Shown here: piece by piece, positions 14,933-22,894 of the stretch
Layout of the letters: each line of letters opens with the position of its first letter
Position numbering within the stretch: position 1 is the stretch's first letter
Origin: Pedobacter frigiditerrae
GTDB taxonomy: Bacteria > Bacteroidota > Bacteroidia > Sphingobacteriales > Sphingobacteriaceae
Direction: 5' to 3'
NCBI RefSeq assembly: GCF_032678705.1
Contig: NZ_JAVTSS010000002.1
Coordinates: forward strand, 1,798,001-1,862,000
Length of the DNA: 64,000 nt
Translations under genes and position numbers: made by a program
The notes under the pieces: generated by a model
The model's database searches: none
What the model was told of the DNA's origin: nothing
What the model saw: only the letters and a program-made list of their open reading frames with translations

Positions 14933-15451
14933 ATGTCAACTATCAATATAAAAAGAGTTAAGACTAGCGAAATCGAATTGAAAGATCGTTTAGTTAGCAT
15001 ACAACGTGTTGCCAAAGTAACCAAAGGTGGTCGTACTTTCAGCTTCTCGGCCATTGTGGTTGTTGGAGATGAGCAAGGTGTTGTTGGTTATGGTTTAGGT
15101 AAAGCTAAAGAGGTTACTGAAGCAATTGCTAAAGGAATTGACGATGCAAAAAAGAACTTAGTTAAAGTTCCAATTTTACATGGTACTGTTCCTCACGAGC
15201 AAATCGGTAAATTTTCTGGAGGTTTTGTTTTAATTAAACCAGCAGCAGTAGGTACCGGTGTAATTGCTGGTGGTGCAATGCGTGCAGTATTAGAAAGTGC
15301 TGGTATTCATAATGTACTAGCTAAATCAAAAGGTTCATCAAACCCACACAACGTGGTAAAAGCAACAGTAGATGCTTTAACTAAAATGCGTGATGCTTAT
15401 ACAGTAGCACAGCACCGTGGTGTAGATTTAAATAAAGTTTTTAACGGATAA
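14933..15451 (+). CDS. rpsE: 30S ribosomal protein S5
   Basis: S5 acts in accuracy and mRNA unwinding with S3 and S4. The 172 residues include LKDRLVSIQRVAKVTKGGRT, the dsRNA-binding-like fold with GYGLGKAKEVTEAIAKG, and IAGGAMRAVLESAGIHNVLAK then GSSNPHNVVKAT. The spectinomycin-related loop (VTKGGRT) appears intact. rpmD follows after four bases. Confidence 0.97.
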   Translation: MSTINIKRVKTSEIELKDRLVSIQRVAKVTKGGRTFSFSAIVVVGDEQGVVGYGLGKAKEVTEAIAKGIDDAKKNLVKVPILHGTVPHEQIGKFSGGFVLIKPAAVGTGVIAGGAMRAVLESAGIHNVLAKSKGSSNPHNVVKATVDALTKMRDAYTVAQHRGVDLNKVFNG

Positions 15452-15455
15452 TATC

Positions 15456-15635
15456 ATGGCGAAAATTAAAATTACCCAAGTAAAAAGCATTATCGATAGA
15501 AGCGAACGCCAAAAAAGAACTATGCAAGCTTTAGGTTTAAAGAAAATGAACCAAAGTGTAGAAGTTGAGGCTAACGCTGCCATTATTGGGATGGTAAGAA
15601 AAGTTAATCACTTAGTAGCTATAGAGACTATTTAA
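15456..15635 (+). CDS. rpmD: 50S ribosomal protein L30
   Basis: This short gene is read directly from the sequence. ATG at 15456 opens a 59-residue frame that ends at TAA 15633-15635. The protein begins MAKIKITQVKSIIDRSERQK and contains TMQALGLKKMNQSVEVEANA and GMVRKVNHLV, which match the compact L30 family (about 58-60 residues). It occupies the expected place between rpsE and rplO. L30 lies on the surface of the large subunit near 5S rRNA and is non-essential in some bacteria. Confidence 0.95.
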   Translation: MAKIKITQVKSIIDRSERQKRTMQALGLKKMNQSVEVEANAAIIGMVRKVNHLVAIETI

Positions 15636-15641
15636 TTATTA

Positions 15642-15738
15642 AGATATGTTGGCGCAATATTTTTGTGTCAACATATCTTTATTTATTTATCGTTGTCCCT
15701 GATTAGTGAAAGCGAAGGGCAACACAAAAGTTTAAAAA
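15642..15738 (+). promoter_or_regulatory. Dyad with -7-like element and leader before rplO
   Basis: AGATATGTTG (15642-15651) and CAACATATCT (15669-15678) are perfect inverted arms, and the loop contains TATTTTTG (15658-15665). No TTG is correctly spaced upstream. This echoes the dyad-embedded promoter before rpsH. Next, TTGTCCCT (15693-15700) can pair with AGGGCAA (15716-15722) with one bulged base. The result is either a weak internal promoter with leader or an mRNA structure within the operon. Confidence 0.4.
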
Positions 15739-16185
15739 ATGAACTTAAGTAATTTAAAACCTGCAGCAGGTTCTGTAAAAAAAGTTAAAAGAATTGGTCG
15801 TGGTCAAGGTTCTGGTCGTGGTGGTACATCTACTCGTGGTCATAAAGGAGCTGGTTCACGTTCTGGTCACAAAACCAAAATTGGTTTTGAAGGTGGTCAG
15901 ATGCCATTACAACGTCGTGTGCCTAAAGTTGGTTTCAAACCAATTAACCGTACTGAATATGTAGGTGTAAACTTAGATATTTTACAAGGTTTGGCAGAAA
16001 GATTTAACTTAACTACAATTGATTTTGCTGCTATACAAGAGCATGGTTTAGCTTCTAAAAATGATCTAGTGAAAATCTTAGGTCGTGGTGAAGTTAAAGC
16101 TAAATTAGAAGTTACAGCTCATGCATTTTCTGCAACTGCACAAAAAGCTATTGAAGCTGCTGGTGGCTCAATTGTAAAATTATAA
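15739..16185 (+). CDS. rplO: 50S ribosomal protein L15
   Basis: L15 is a late-assembly protein with a long basic extension. The 148 residues begin MNLSNLKPAAGSVKKVKRIG and carry the Gly/Arg-rich arm GRGQGSGRGGTSTRGHKGAG, then FEGGQMPLQRRVPKVGF, all typical. It follows a 103-base spacer holding a dyad and a possible leader, and it precedes secY by three bases, the standard arrangement. Confidence 0.97.
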   Translation: MNLSNLKPAAGSVKKVKRIGRGQGSGRGGTSTRGHKGAGSRSGHKTKIGFEGGQMPLQRRVPKVGFKPINRTEYVGVNLDILQGLAERFNLTTIDFAAIQEHGLASKNDLVKILGRGEVKAKLEVTAHAFSATAQKAIEAAGGSIVKL

Positions 16186-16188
16186 TTA

Positions 16189-17523
16189 ATGAAGAAGCTA
16201 TTTACTACTTTAAGTAATATTTGGAAAATACAAGAATTAAAAGAACGTATTCTTTTTACGTTAATGATTCTTGTTATTTACAGGTTTGTTTGTCAAGTGG
16301 TTCTACCTGGTGTAGACCCAGCTCAATTAGATAATACCGAAAAAACTGGTATCTTAGGTTTATTAGATATGTTTGCGGGTGGTGCTTTTTCTAAAGTATC
16401 AATTGTAGCTTTGGGCGTAATGCCTTATATCTCTGCATCTATTGTGGTTCAGTTGTTAGGTATAGCAGTGCCTACTTTCCAGAAAATGCAAAAAGAAGGA
16501 GAGAGTGGCAGAAAAAAATTAACGCAAATTACTCGTTACCTAACAGTTGCTATCACTGCAGTACAAGCTGTGGGATATGTTAAAACACAAGTTACGCCAG
16601 CAGCAATTATTATTGATCCTACATTATTTTATATATTGTCGGGATTTGTATTAACGGCAGGTACTTTGTTTGTGATGTGGTTAGGTGAGAAAATAACTGA
16701 TAAAGGAATTGGTAACGGTACATCTTTAATTATCATGGTGGGTATCATTGCTCGTTTACCAGGAGCAATTACACAAGAATTTACTTCTGTATTTGCAGGT
16801 AATGATGGTGGTTTAATCCGTTTTGTATTAGAAATTGTTGCTTTGTTTGCAATCATTATGTTCACAATACTTATTGTTCAAGGTGTACGTAAAGTGCCTG
16901 TACAATATGCAAAGAGAATTGTTGGTAATAAGCAAGTTGGTGGTGTTAGACAATACATTCCTTTAAAAGTTAATGCGGCTGGTGTAATGCCAATTATCTT
17001 TGCTCAAGCATTAATGTTTGTGCCAAATGCTTTAATTGGTTTATTCCCTGAAAAATTAGCTGATAGTTGGTTGCATCAGTATACTGATATTACTTCATTA
17101 ACTTACAGCTTAACATTTGCTTTTTTAATTATTGCATTTACTTTCTTCTATACTGCAATTACAGTTAACCCAACACAAATGTCTGATGACATGAAAAAGA
17201 ATGGTGGTTTTATCCCAGGTATCAAGCCAGGATTAGCCACTTCATCTTTTATAGATGATGTTATTTCTAAGATTACTTTCCCTGGATCGTTATTTTTAGC
17301 AATTATCGCAATTTTGCCATCATTTGCTGTTAAGGTTGGTATTGCACAAGAGTTTGCTCATTTCTTTGGAGGTACATCATTACTAATTTTAGTAGGTGTT
17401 GTATTAGATACTTTGCAACAAGTAGAAAGCTATTTATTAATGCGTCACTATGATGGATTAATGAAAACGGGTAGAGTTACTGGTCGTTCAGGAATTCCTG
17501 CAAGCGGTGGAGCTGCATTGTAA
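16189..17523 (+). CDS. secY: Preprotein translocase subunit SecY
   Basis: SecY forms the protein-conducting channel of the Sec translocon in the inner membrane. The 444 residues show about ten hydrophobic helices and family motifs such as FAGGAFSKVSIVALGVMPYI (split: FAGGAFS and ALGVMPYISASI), GIGNGTSLIIMVGI near 185, and the cytosolic loop with VPVQYAKRIVGNK near 240. It lies in its usual place between rplO and map. No SecE or SecG gene is in the window. Confidence 0.98.
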   Translation: MKKLFTTLSNIWKIQELKERILFTLMILVIYRFVCQVVLPGVDPAQLDNTEKTGILGLLDMFAGGAFSKVSIVALGVMPYISASIVVQLLGIAVPTFQKMQKEGESGRKKLTQITRYLTVAITAVQAVGYVKTQVTPAAIIIDPTLFYILSGFVLTAGTLFVMWLGEKITDKGIGNGTSLIIMVGIIARLPGAITQEFTSVFAGNDGGLIRFVLEIVALFAIIMFTILIVQGVRKVPVQYAKRIVGNKQVGGVRQYIPLKVNAAGVMPIIFAQALMFVPNALIGLFPEKLADSWLHQYTDITSLTYSLTFAFLIIAFTFFYTAITVNPTQMSDDMKKNGGFIPGIKPGLATSSFIDDVISKITFPGSLFLAIIAILPSFAVKVGIAQEFAHFFGGTSLLILVGVVLDTLQQVESYLLMRHYDGLMKTGRVTGRSGIPASGGAAL

Positions 17524-17531
17524 AATAAAAC

Positions 17532-18317
17532 ATGTCAAAAATTTATTATAAATCTCCGGAGGAGATAGAATTAATAAGAGAAAGTTCTTTACTTGTTTCA
17601 AAAACCTTAGCTGAAGTTGCTAAGATTATTGCGCCAGGTGTAACCACTATAGCATTAGATAAGCTAGCTTATGAGTTTATTAGTGATAATGGCGCAGTGC
17701 CAGCTTTTTTAAACTATGGTGGTTTCCCAAATTCATTATGCATTTCGCCTAATGATCAAGTGGTACATGGTTTTCCAAATGAATATGTAATCAAAGAAGG
17801 AGATTTAATCTCAGTTGATTGCGGTGTAATTAAGAATAATTTCTTCGGAGATTCTGCTTACACATTTTCTATTGGAGATGTTGATGCTGAAAAGCAAAAA
17901 CTGACCAAAGTAACGCAAGAGTGCTTAAATTTTGCAATTGAAAAAGCTGTTGTAGGAATGCGAATTGGAGATATAGCTTTTGCTGTACAACATCACGCAG
18001 AAAGCAATGGGTTTGGAGTAGTTAGAGAACTAGTAGGACATGGTGTTGGAGTTAAGCTTCACGAAAAACCTGAAGTGCCAAATTATGGTAAAAGAGGGAA
18101 TGGTGCAAAGCTAGAGGAAGGAATGGTTATTGCCATTGAACCAATGATTAATGCAGGAACTGCTGGTGTTAAATTTTGGTCTGATGGATGGACGGTTACT
18201 ACCAGAGACAACAAACCTTCAGCGCATTTTGAACACACGGTTGCTATCAAAAAGGGGAAAGCAGATGTATTATCGACCTTTTCACTGATTGAAGAAGTTT
18301 TAAAAGAAAAAAAGTAA
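17532..18317 (+). CDS. map: Type I methionine aminopeptidase
   Basis: This enzyme removes the initiator methionine from new proteins. The 261 residues are the short type I form. The metal ligands are visible in order: Asp in SVDCGVI, Asp in FFGDSAYTF, His in ELVGHGVG, Glu in AIEPMIN and Glu in HFEHTVAI; the substrate His is in DQVVHGFPN. It is the normal neighbour of secY and infA in Bacteroidota and Firmicutes. It starts eight bases after secY. Confidence 0.96.
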   Translation: MSKIYYKSPEEIELIRESSLLVSKTLAEVAKIIAPGVTTIALDKLAYEFISDNGAVPAFLNYGGFPNSLCISPNDQVVHGFPNEYVIKEGDLISVDCGVIKNNFFGDSAYTFSIGDVDAEKQKLTKVTQECLNFAIEKAVVGMRIGDIAFAVQHHAESNGFGVVRELVGHGVGVKLHEKPEVPNYGKRGNGAKLEEGMVIAIEPMINAGTAGVKFWSDGWTVTTRDNKPSAHFEHTVAIKKGKADVLSTFSLIEEVLKEKK

Positions 18318-18336
18318 AAAATTAAAAATTTTTATT

Positions 18337-18344
18337 TAATTTTG
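18337..18344 (+). promoter_or_regulatory. Possible -7 element before infA
   Basis: TAATTTTG followed by GCAACCCTG resembles the -7 plus start-region pattern of the rpsL, rplC and rpsH promoters, 45 bases before the infA start. No TTG is found at the correct distance upstream, so it may be weak or inactive. Confidence 0.35.
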
Positions 18345-18388
18345 CAACCCTGTTTAATACAAGCTAATTAAGTAAAAATCAATATTAT

Positions 18389-18607
18389 ATGGCTAAACAA
18401 GCCTCAATTGAACAAGACGGAGTAATAAGAGAAGCATTATCTAATGCTATGTTTCGAGTAGAACTTGAAAATGGCCATGAGATTATTGCTCACATTTCAG
18501 GTAAGATGAGGATGCATTACATCAAAATTCTTCCTGGAGACAAAGTTAAATTAGAGATGTCGCCTTACGATTTATCAAAAGGCAGGATTACTTATAGATA
18601 TAAATAA
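18389..18607 (+). CDS. infA: Translation initiation factor IF-1
   Basis: IF-1 occupies the A site of the 30S subunit during initiation. The 72 residues form one S1-like OB domain with MAKQASIEQDGVIREALSNA, FRVELENGHEIIAHISGKMR (the conserved core) and KLEMSPYDLSKGRITYRYK. The length is exactly that of the family. rpmJ starts one base after its stop. Confidence 0.98.
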   Translation: MAKQASIEQDGVIREALSNAMFRVELENGHEIIAHISGKMRMHYIKILPGDKVKLEMSPYDLSKGRITYRYK

Positions 18608-18608
18608 A

Positions 18609-18725
18609 ATGAAAGTTAGGTCATCAATTAAAAAACGTAGCGCTGATTGTAAGATTATTCGTCGTAAAGGTAAACTTTACGTGATTAACAAAAAAAATCC
18701 AAAATTTAAGCAACGTCAAGGGTAA
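18609..18725 (+). CDS. rpmJ: 50S ribosomal protein L36 (zinc-free type)
   Basis: This short gene is read directly from the sequence. ATG at 18609 and TAA at 18723-18725 give 38 residues, MKVRSSIKKRSADCKIIRRK then GKLYVINKKNPKFKQRQG. This is the small L36 protein of the large subunit. Only one Cys is present, so the zinc ribbon (CxxC...C...H) of the C-plus form is absent. It sits in the classical infA-rpmJ-rpsM order, one base after infA. Confidence 0.95.
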   Translation: MKVRSSIKKRSADCKIIRRKGKLYVINKKNPKFKQRQG

Positions 18726-18795
18726 TTAGAAAATATTGTAATGTACCGTACAACGGTGGCCCGCCGTTCGGAATTACTCAAAATTATAAATAAAT
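18726..18795 (+). promoter_or_regulatory. Hairpin leader before rpsM
   Basis: AACGG-TGGCCCG-CCGTT forms a small GC-rich hairpin (about 18752-18768), enclosed by GTAAT (about 18738) and ATTAC (about 18773). In E. coli S4 represses the alpha operon by binding a pseudoknot directly before rpsM. The position agrees, but the sequence is not obviously related, so a functional counterpart is only a suggestion. Confidence 0.4.
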
Positions 18796-19173
18796 ATGGC
18801 AAGGATTTCAGGTATTGATTTACCAAGAAACAAAAGAGGTGAGATCGGACTAACTTATATCTACGGTATAGGAAGACAAACTGCTCAGAACATTTTAACT
18901 GAAGCTGGTATCGATTTTAACAAAAAAGTACAAGACTGGTCTGATGATGAATTATCAGCTATCCGTACAATCATTAACGATGGTATTAAAGTAGAAGGTG
19001 CTTTACGCTCTGAGGTTCAATTAAACATTAAACGTTTAATGGATATCGGTTGTTACCGTGGTTTGCGTCACAGAAAAGGTTTACCTGTTCGTGGTCAACG
19101 TACAAAAAACAATTCTCGTACTCGTAAAGGAAAGAGAAAAACAGTTGCTAACAAGAAAAAAGCTACTAAATAA
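18796..19173 (+). CDS. rpsM: 30S ribosomal protein S13
   Basis: S13 sits at the top of the 30S head and contacts the P-site tRNA and L5. The 125 residues begin MARISGIDLPRNKRGEIGLT and contain YIYGIGRQTAQNIL and the basic C-terminal arm RHRKGLPVRGQRTKNNSRTR then KGKRKT. The tail of lysines and alanines is normal. It is the first gene of the alpha-type block. Confidence 0.98.
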   Translation: MARISGIDLPRNKRGEIGLTYIYGIGRQTAQNILTEAGIDFNKKVQDWSDDELSAIRTIINDGIKVEGALRSEVQLNIKRLMDIGCYRGLRHRKGLPVRGQRTKNNSRTRKGKRKTVANKKKATK

Positions 19174-19192
19174 TTGATAGATAGGAGAAGTG

Positions 19193-19315
19193 AGATTTTA
19201 GATATGAGAACCATATCTTTTACTCTACTCAAATCTGGATTAAAAAGATAAAAATTAGGGTACTGAGTGCCGAGTTAAGAGAAATCTCATATCTCAAGTC
19301 TCATATCTAAAATCT
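19193..19315. repeat. Dyad with 16-base perfect arms between rpsM and rpsK
   Basis: AGATTTTAGATATGAG (19193-19208) is the exact reverse complement of CTCATATCTAAAATCT (19300-19315). The 91 bases between them hold more copies of similar words (ATCTCATATCTCAAGTCTC) and no gene. The right arm ends ten bases before rpsK, so it may affect initiation of rpsK or processing of the mRNA. It is the best-paired member of the word-like dyad set. Confidence 0.7.
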
Positions 19316-19325
19316 AAAAAATAAA

Positions 19326-19715
19326 ATGGCTAAAAGTAAAAAAGTTACCAAAAAACGTATAGTTGTTATTGAGTCTGTAGGTCAGGCGCACATCAACGCT
19401 ACGTTCAACAACATCATTGTTACTTTAACAAACAACAATGGTCAGACTATTTCATGGTCTTCTGCAGGTAAAATGGGATTTAAAGGTTCTAAAAAGAATA
19501 CTCCATACGCTGCTGGCCAAGCTGCATCTGATTGCGGTAAAGTAGCATTTGACTTAGGTCTACGTAAAGTAGAAGTATTTGTTAAAGGTCCAGGTTCAGG
19601 CCGTGAGTCTGCAATCAGAACTTTACAAGTTGCAGGTATTGAAGTAATGTCTATTAAAGATATCACTCCGCTTCCTCACAATGGATGTCGTCCTCCTAAG
19701 AAAAGAAGAGTTTAA
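19326..19715 (+). CDS. rpsK: 30S ribosomal protein S11
   Basis: S11 forms part of the 30S platform near the E-site codon. The 129 residues include GQAHINATFNNIIVTLTNNN, SSAGKMGFKGSKKNTPYAAG and the end motif DITPLPHNGCRPPKKRRV. All family motifs are present. It follows a 152-base spacer with the long dyad and precedes rpsD by 68 bases. Confidence 0.98.
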   Translation: MAKSKKVTKKRIVVIESVGQAHINATFNNIIVTLTNNNGQTISWSSAGKMGFKGSKKNTPYAAGQAASDCGKVAFDLGLRKVEVFVKGPGSGRESAIRTLQVAGIEVMSIKDITPLPHNGCRPPKKRRV

Positions 19716-19783
19716 TTAATCATTTTTAAAGCTAAGAGTCTCCCGATTAAAGTTGGGAAGATACTTTAAAATCAAAAACAACA

Positions 19784-20392
19784 ATGGCAAGATATACAGG
19801 ACCAAAGTCCAAAATAGCCCGTAAGTTCAGAGAGCCAATTTTCGGCCCTGACAAAGTATTAGACAGAAAAAACTATCCTCCAGGTCAACATGGCGCTTCT
19901 AAAAGAAGAGGAAAACAATCTGAGTACGCTGTACAGTTAATGGAGAAACAAAAAGTAAAATACACTTATGGTGTATTAGAAAAACAATTCCGCAACCTGT
20001 TCACTAAAGCTTCATCTCGCGAAGGTATCACTGGTGATAACTTATTGCAATTATTAGAAGCACGCTTAGATAATACAGTATACAGACTAGGTATTGCTCC
20101 AACCCGTTCAGGTGCACGTCAATTGGTTAGCCACAAACACGTAACTGTAAATGGTGAGGTTGTAAATATTCCATCATACCAATTAAGAGCTGGTGATGTA
20201 GTTGCAGTACGTGATAAATCTAAATCATTAGAGGCAATCACTAATTCAGTTGCAGGAAGAGTAATCAATAAATTTAATTGGTTAGATTGGAATGCAAGCG
20301 AGTTAAGTGGTAAGTTTTTAGCTTATCCTCAACGTGATGAGATCCCAGAAAACATTAAAGAGAATCTTATAGTAGAGTTATACTCTAAGTAA
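19784..20392 (+). CDS. rpsD: 30S ribosomal protein S4
   Basis: S4 starts assembly of the 16S 5' domain and affects accuracy; in E. coli it represses the alpha operon. The 202 residues include MARYTGPKSKIARKFREPIF, the KNYPPGQHG loop and the S4 RNA-binding domain RLDNTVYRLGIAPTRSGARQ then LVSHKHVTVNG. There is no N-terminal CxxC, so it is the zinc-free form. A terminator-like hairpin directly follows the gene. Confidence 0.98.
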   Translation: MARYTGPKSKIARKFREPIFGPDKVLDRKNYPPGQHGASKRRGKQSEYAVQLMEKQKVKYTYGVLEKQFRNLFTKASSREGITGDNLLQLLEARLDNTVYRLGIAPTRSGARQLVSHKHVTVNGEVVNIPSYQLRAGDVVAVRDKSKSLEAITNSVAGRVINKFNWLDWNASELSGKFLAYPQRDEIPENIKENLIVELYSK

Positions 20393-20400
20393 TAAATTTT

Positions 20401-20429
20401 GTTAAAGCCCAAGTGGCTTTAACTTTTTT
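20401..20429 (+). terminator. Terminator-like hairpin between rpsD and rpoA
   Basis: GTTAAAGCC (20401-20409) and GGCTTTAAC (20415-20423) pair perfectly around a five-base loop, and six T bases follow. This is a textbook intrinsic terminator eight bases after the rpsD stop. Because rpoA lies only 42 bases further with no clear promoter of its own, partial read-through (attenuation) is likely. Confidence 0.75.
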
Positions 20430-20470
20430 ACGTTACACATTATTCATATAACGATCTAAAAACATTATAA

Positions 20471-21463
20471 ATGGCAATTTTAGCATTTCAGAAACCAGAT
20501 AAGGTAATCATGCAGAAATCAACGGATTTCGATGGTCAATTCGAATTTCGTCCTTTAGAGCCCGGTTTCGGTGTAACAATTGGTAACGCCTTGAGAAGAA
20601 TTTTACTTTCTTCTTTAGAAGGTTTTGCTATTACAAGTATTCGTTTTTCAGGCGTTTCTCACGAATTCTCTACAATGAAAGGTGTTGTAGAAGATTTAAC
20701 AGAAATCATCTTAAACTTAAAACAAGTTCGTTTTAAAAAAGTAGGTGATTCTGGAGATTCAGAAAAAGTATTCATCATTGTAAACGGTCAAGATCAATTC
20801 TTAGCTGGAGACATTACAAAGTTCTCTAACAACTTTGAGGTTTTAAACCCTGACTTTGTTATCTGTAACATGGAGAAATCAGTAACTTTAGAGGTAGAAT
20901 TAACTATCAATAAAGGTCGTGGTTATGTTCCTGCAGAAGAGAATAAAATTACTGATACAGTTGTTGGTGTAATCGCAATCGATTCGATTTTTACTCCAAT
21001 GAAAAATGTAAAATACACGATTGAAAACTATCGTGTTGAACAAAAAACAGATTACGAGAAATTAATTTTAGATATTTCTACTGATGGATCTATCCACCCA
21101 GAAGAAGCTTTAAAAGAAGCAGCTAAAATTTTGATCCAACACTTTATGTTATTCTCTGATGAGAATCTAGTATTAGAATCTCAAGCTAAAGAAGAAACTA
21201 AAGAAGTTGATGAAGAAATTTTACACATGCGTAAAATCCTTAAAACTGAATTGGTTGATTTAGATCTTTCAGTTCGTGCTTTAAACTGCTTAAAAGCAGC
21301 GGATATCCGCACTTTAGCTGATTTAGTTTCTTACGATGTTGCTGATATGTTAAAATTCAGAAACTTCGGTAAAAAATCTTTAACTGAAATTCAAGAATTG
21401 GTAAAATCTAAACAATTATCGTTTGGAATGAACCTTTCTAAATTCAAGTTAGACGAAGAATAA
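20471..21463 (+). CDS. rpoA: RNA polymerase alpha subunit
   Basis: Alpha dimerises to start core RNA polymerase assembly, and its C-terminal domain contacts upstream DNA and activators. The 330 residues have the N-terminal domain (GFGVTIGNALRRILLSSLEG near 33-52), a linker at about 235-250, and the C-terminal helix-hairpin-helix domain with LDLSVRALNCLKAADIRTLA and FGKKSLTEIQELV. It is the standard gene before rplQ. A terminator-like hairpin upstream may set its level relative to the ribosomal genes. Confidence 0.98.
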   Translation: MAILAFQKPDKVIMQKSTDFDGQFEFRPLEPGFGVTIGNALRRILLSSLEGFAITSIRFSGVSHEFSTMKGVVEDLTEIILNLKQVRFKKVGDSGDSEKVFIIVNGQDQFLAGDITKFSNNFEVLNPDFVICNMEKSVTLEVELTINKGRGYVPAEENKITDTVVGVIAIDSIFTPMKNVKYTIENYRVEQKTDYEKLILDISTDGSIHPEEALKEAAKILIQHFMLFSDENLVLESQAKEETKEVDEEILHMRKILKTELVDLDLSVRALNCLKAADIRTLADLVSYDVADMLKFRNFGKKSLTEIQELVKSKQLSFGMNLSKFKLDEE

Positions 21464-21541
21464 AAACAGTTTTCAGTTTTGAGTTTGCAGTTGTGAAATT
21501 GTGCTCAAGGCTTGGAATATAATATTAATTAAATATTCACT

Positions 21542-21584
21542 GTGTATAATTCCCTCAGATTAAATTCAAAGAGACGGTATACAC
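21542..21584 (+). promoter_or_regulatory. Hairpin leader before rplQ
   Basis: GTGTATA (21542-21548) pairs perfectly with TATACAC (21578-21584) around a loop of about 29 bases, in which TCCCTC and GAGACGG can pair partly. It lies 15 bases before the rplQ start in a 136-base spacer. The position fits a ribosomal-protein leader; the ligand is unknown. Confidence 0.35.
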
Positions 21585-21599
21585 TTTACAAAACAAAAA

Positions 21600-22184
21600 A
21601 TGAGACACGGTAAAAAACACAACCATTTAGGCAGAACTACATCGCACAGAAAAGCGATGTTAGCAAACATGGCTTCATCGTTGATTAAACACAAAAGAAT
21701 TTCAACAACTTTAGCTAAAGCAAAAGCTTTACGCGTTTATGTTGAGCCTCTAATTACAAAATCTAAAAACGATACTACACACTCTCGTCGTACAGTATTT
21801 GCTTACTTACAAGACAAAGAAACAGTTACAGAATTGTTCCGTGATGTAGCTGCTAAAGTTGCTAACCGTCCAGGTGGTTACACTCGTATTATTAAATTAA
21901 ACAATCGTTTAGGTGATAATGCTGAGATGGCATTAATTGAGTTAGTTGATTATAACGAAGTTTACGGTAAAGATACTGCAGCTGAAGAAAAGAAAACTAC
22001 ACGTAGAGGTAGAAGCAAAGCAAAAAAAGCTGATGCTCCTGCTGCTGAGGCTAAAGCTCCAAAAGCTGAAGTTGAAGAGGCTGTTGTAGTTGAAGAAGCA
22101 GCACCAGCTGTTGAAGAAACTCCTGCTACTGAAGAAGCTGCTCCAGAGGCAAGTTCTACAGAAGAAGAAGCCCCAAAAGCATAA
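21600..22184 (+). CDS. rplQ: 50S ribosomal protein L17 with acidic tail
   Basis: L17 lies near the polypeptide exit on the large subunit. Residues 1-120 are the family core, with MRHGKKHNHLGRTTSHRKAM, LIKHKRISTTLAKAKALR and NRPGGYTRIIKLNNRLGD. Residues of about 121-194 are a low-complexity tail: first basic (TTRRGRSKAKKA), then an Ala/Pro/Glu-rich acidic stretch. The usual length is about 120-130 residues, so the tail adds about 70. Ala/Glu tails on L17 occur in this phylum. It is the last gene of the locus. Confidence 0.97.
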   Translation: MRHGKKHNHLGRTTSHRKAMLANMASSLIKHKRISTTLAKAKALRVYVEPLITKSKNDTTHSRRTVFAYLQDKETVTELFRDVAAKVANRPGGYTRIIKLNNRLGDNAEMALIELVDYNEVYGKDTAAEEKKTTRRGRSKAKKADAPAAEAKAPKAEVEEAVVVEEAAPAVEETPATEEAAPEASSTEEEAPKA

Positions 22185-22218
22185 CCCCTAAATCCCCTGA
22201 AGGGGACTTAAATAACAC

Positions 22219-22250
22219 AGCCCTTTAGGATTTTCCTAAAGGGCTTTTTG
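22219..22250 (+). terminator. Intrinsic terminator ending the ribosomal locus
   Basis: AGCCCTTTAGGA (22219-22230), a four-base loop and TCCTAAAGGGCT followed by TTTTTG make a strong terminator. A smaller TCCCCTGAAGGGGA hairpin lies just before it (about 22190-22206). It closes the run that began at rplC. Confidence 0.9.
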
Positions 22251-22268
22251 TTTACCTAAATAACTAGG

Positions 22269-22892
22269 TTAAATATTCGCACCTTCTAAACCATATTGTT
22301 TCAATACTTCAGTTGGAACTCCAGGCCATTGATTTGGCACATTGCCAACATATCCTAAATCTTTTACGCCCATTTCGGTAGTATAAAAGCCAGATGCGGT
22401 AAGACTTCTTAATCTATTGAAAAATGCAACTCCTGCTAACATTTCTGGTTTTGCCTTTTTAGGATAGGCAATCTCATCAATAATACTTATTTGTTCTTTA
22501 GAAGAAGCTTCTATAAATGAACTTTCATATCTATTGAAACACTGAATATCTAACCATTTAAGTCCACCACGCATTGGTACTTGATGTTCTGGAATATCTT
22601 TTACAATAAACTCAATAAATTCTGGAACTTTAGCTTCCGTAGCGCTTCCAGAAAAATCGTCTTTAGGAATGATGATGTCTACCAAAACAGCAATAGTTGC
22701 CATTTCATGCTTAGTAAAAAAAGTTTCAGCCTTTAATTTGGCATCTCTTTCTGTTTCCCATTGCTCACGACCAACTTCTTTTTCTGAAACTGCGACTTCT
22801 TTTTTTTCGTCTGATGGACTACAGGCACCTACTAATACAGTTGTGCTTAATGCAGTAAGGCCAATAGCCTTTAATGAATCACGTCTGTTCAT
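22269..22892 (-). CDS. Gluconate 2-dehydrogenase subunit 3-like Tat lipoprotein
   Basis: The start is placed at the ATG at 22892 (MNRRDSLKAIGLTALSTTVL), giving 207 residues; a longer frame upstream overlaps the GMC gene and hides the signal. The twin-arginine RRDSLK, a hydrophobic stretch and a lipobox (VGAC, Cys24) indicate Tat export as a lipoprotein. The rest resembles gluconate 2-dehydrogenase subunit 3 (PF13618): EMATIAVLVDIIIPKDDFSG, then FYTTEMGVKDLGYVGN near the end. Such small subunits pair with FAD-dependent GMC dehydrogenases and can carry them through the Tat system. The GMC gene lies two bases upstream. Confidence 0.85.
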   Translation of the reverse strand: MNRRDSLKAIGLTALSTTVLVGACSPSDEKKEVAVSEKEVGREQWETERDAKLKAETFFTKHEMATIAVLVDIIIPKDDFSGSATEAKVPEFIEFIVKDIPEHQVPMRGGLKWLDIQCFNRYESSFIEASSKEQISIIDEIAYPKKAKPEMLAGVAFFNRLRSLTASGFYTTEMGVKDLGYVGNVPNQWPGVPTEVLKQYGLEGANI

Positions 22893-22894
22893 GA

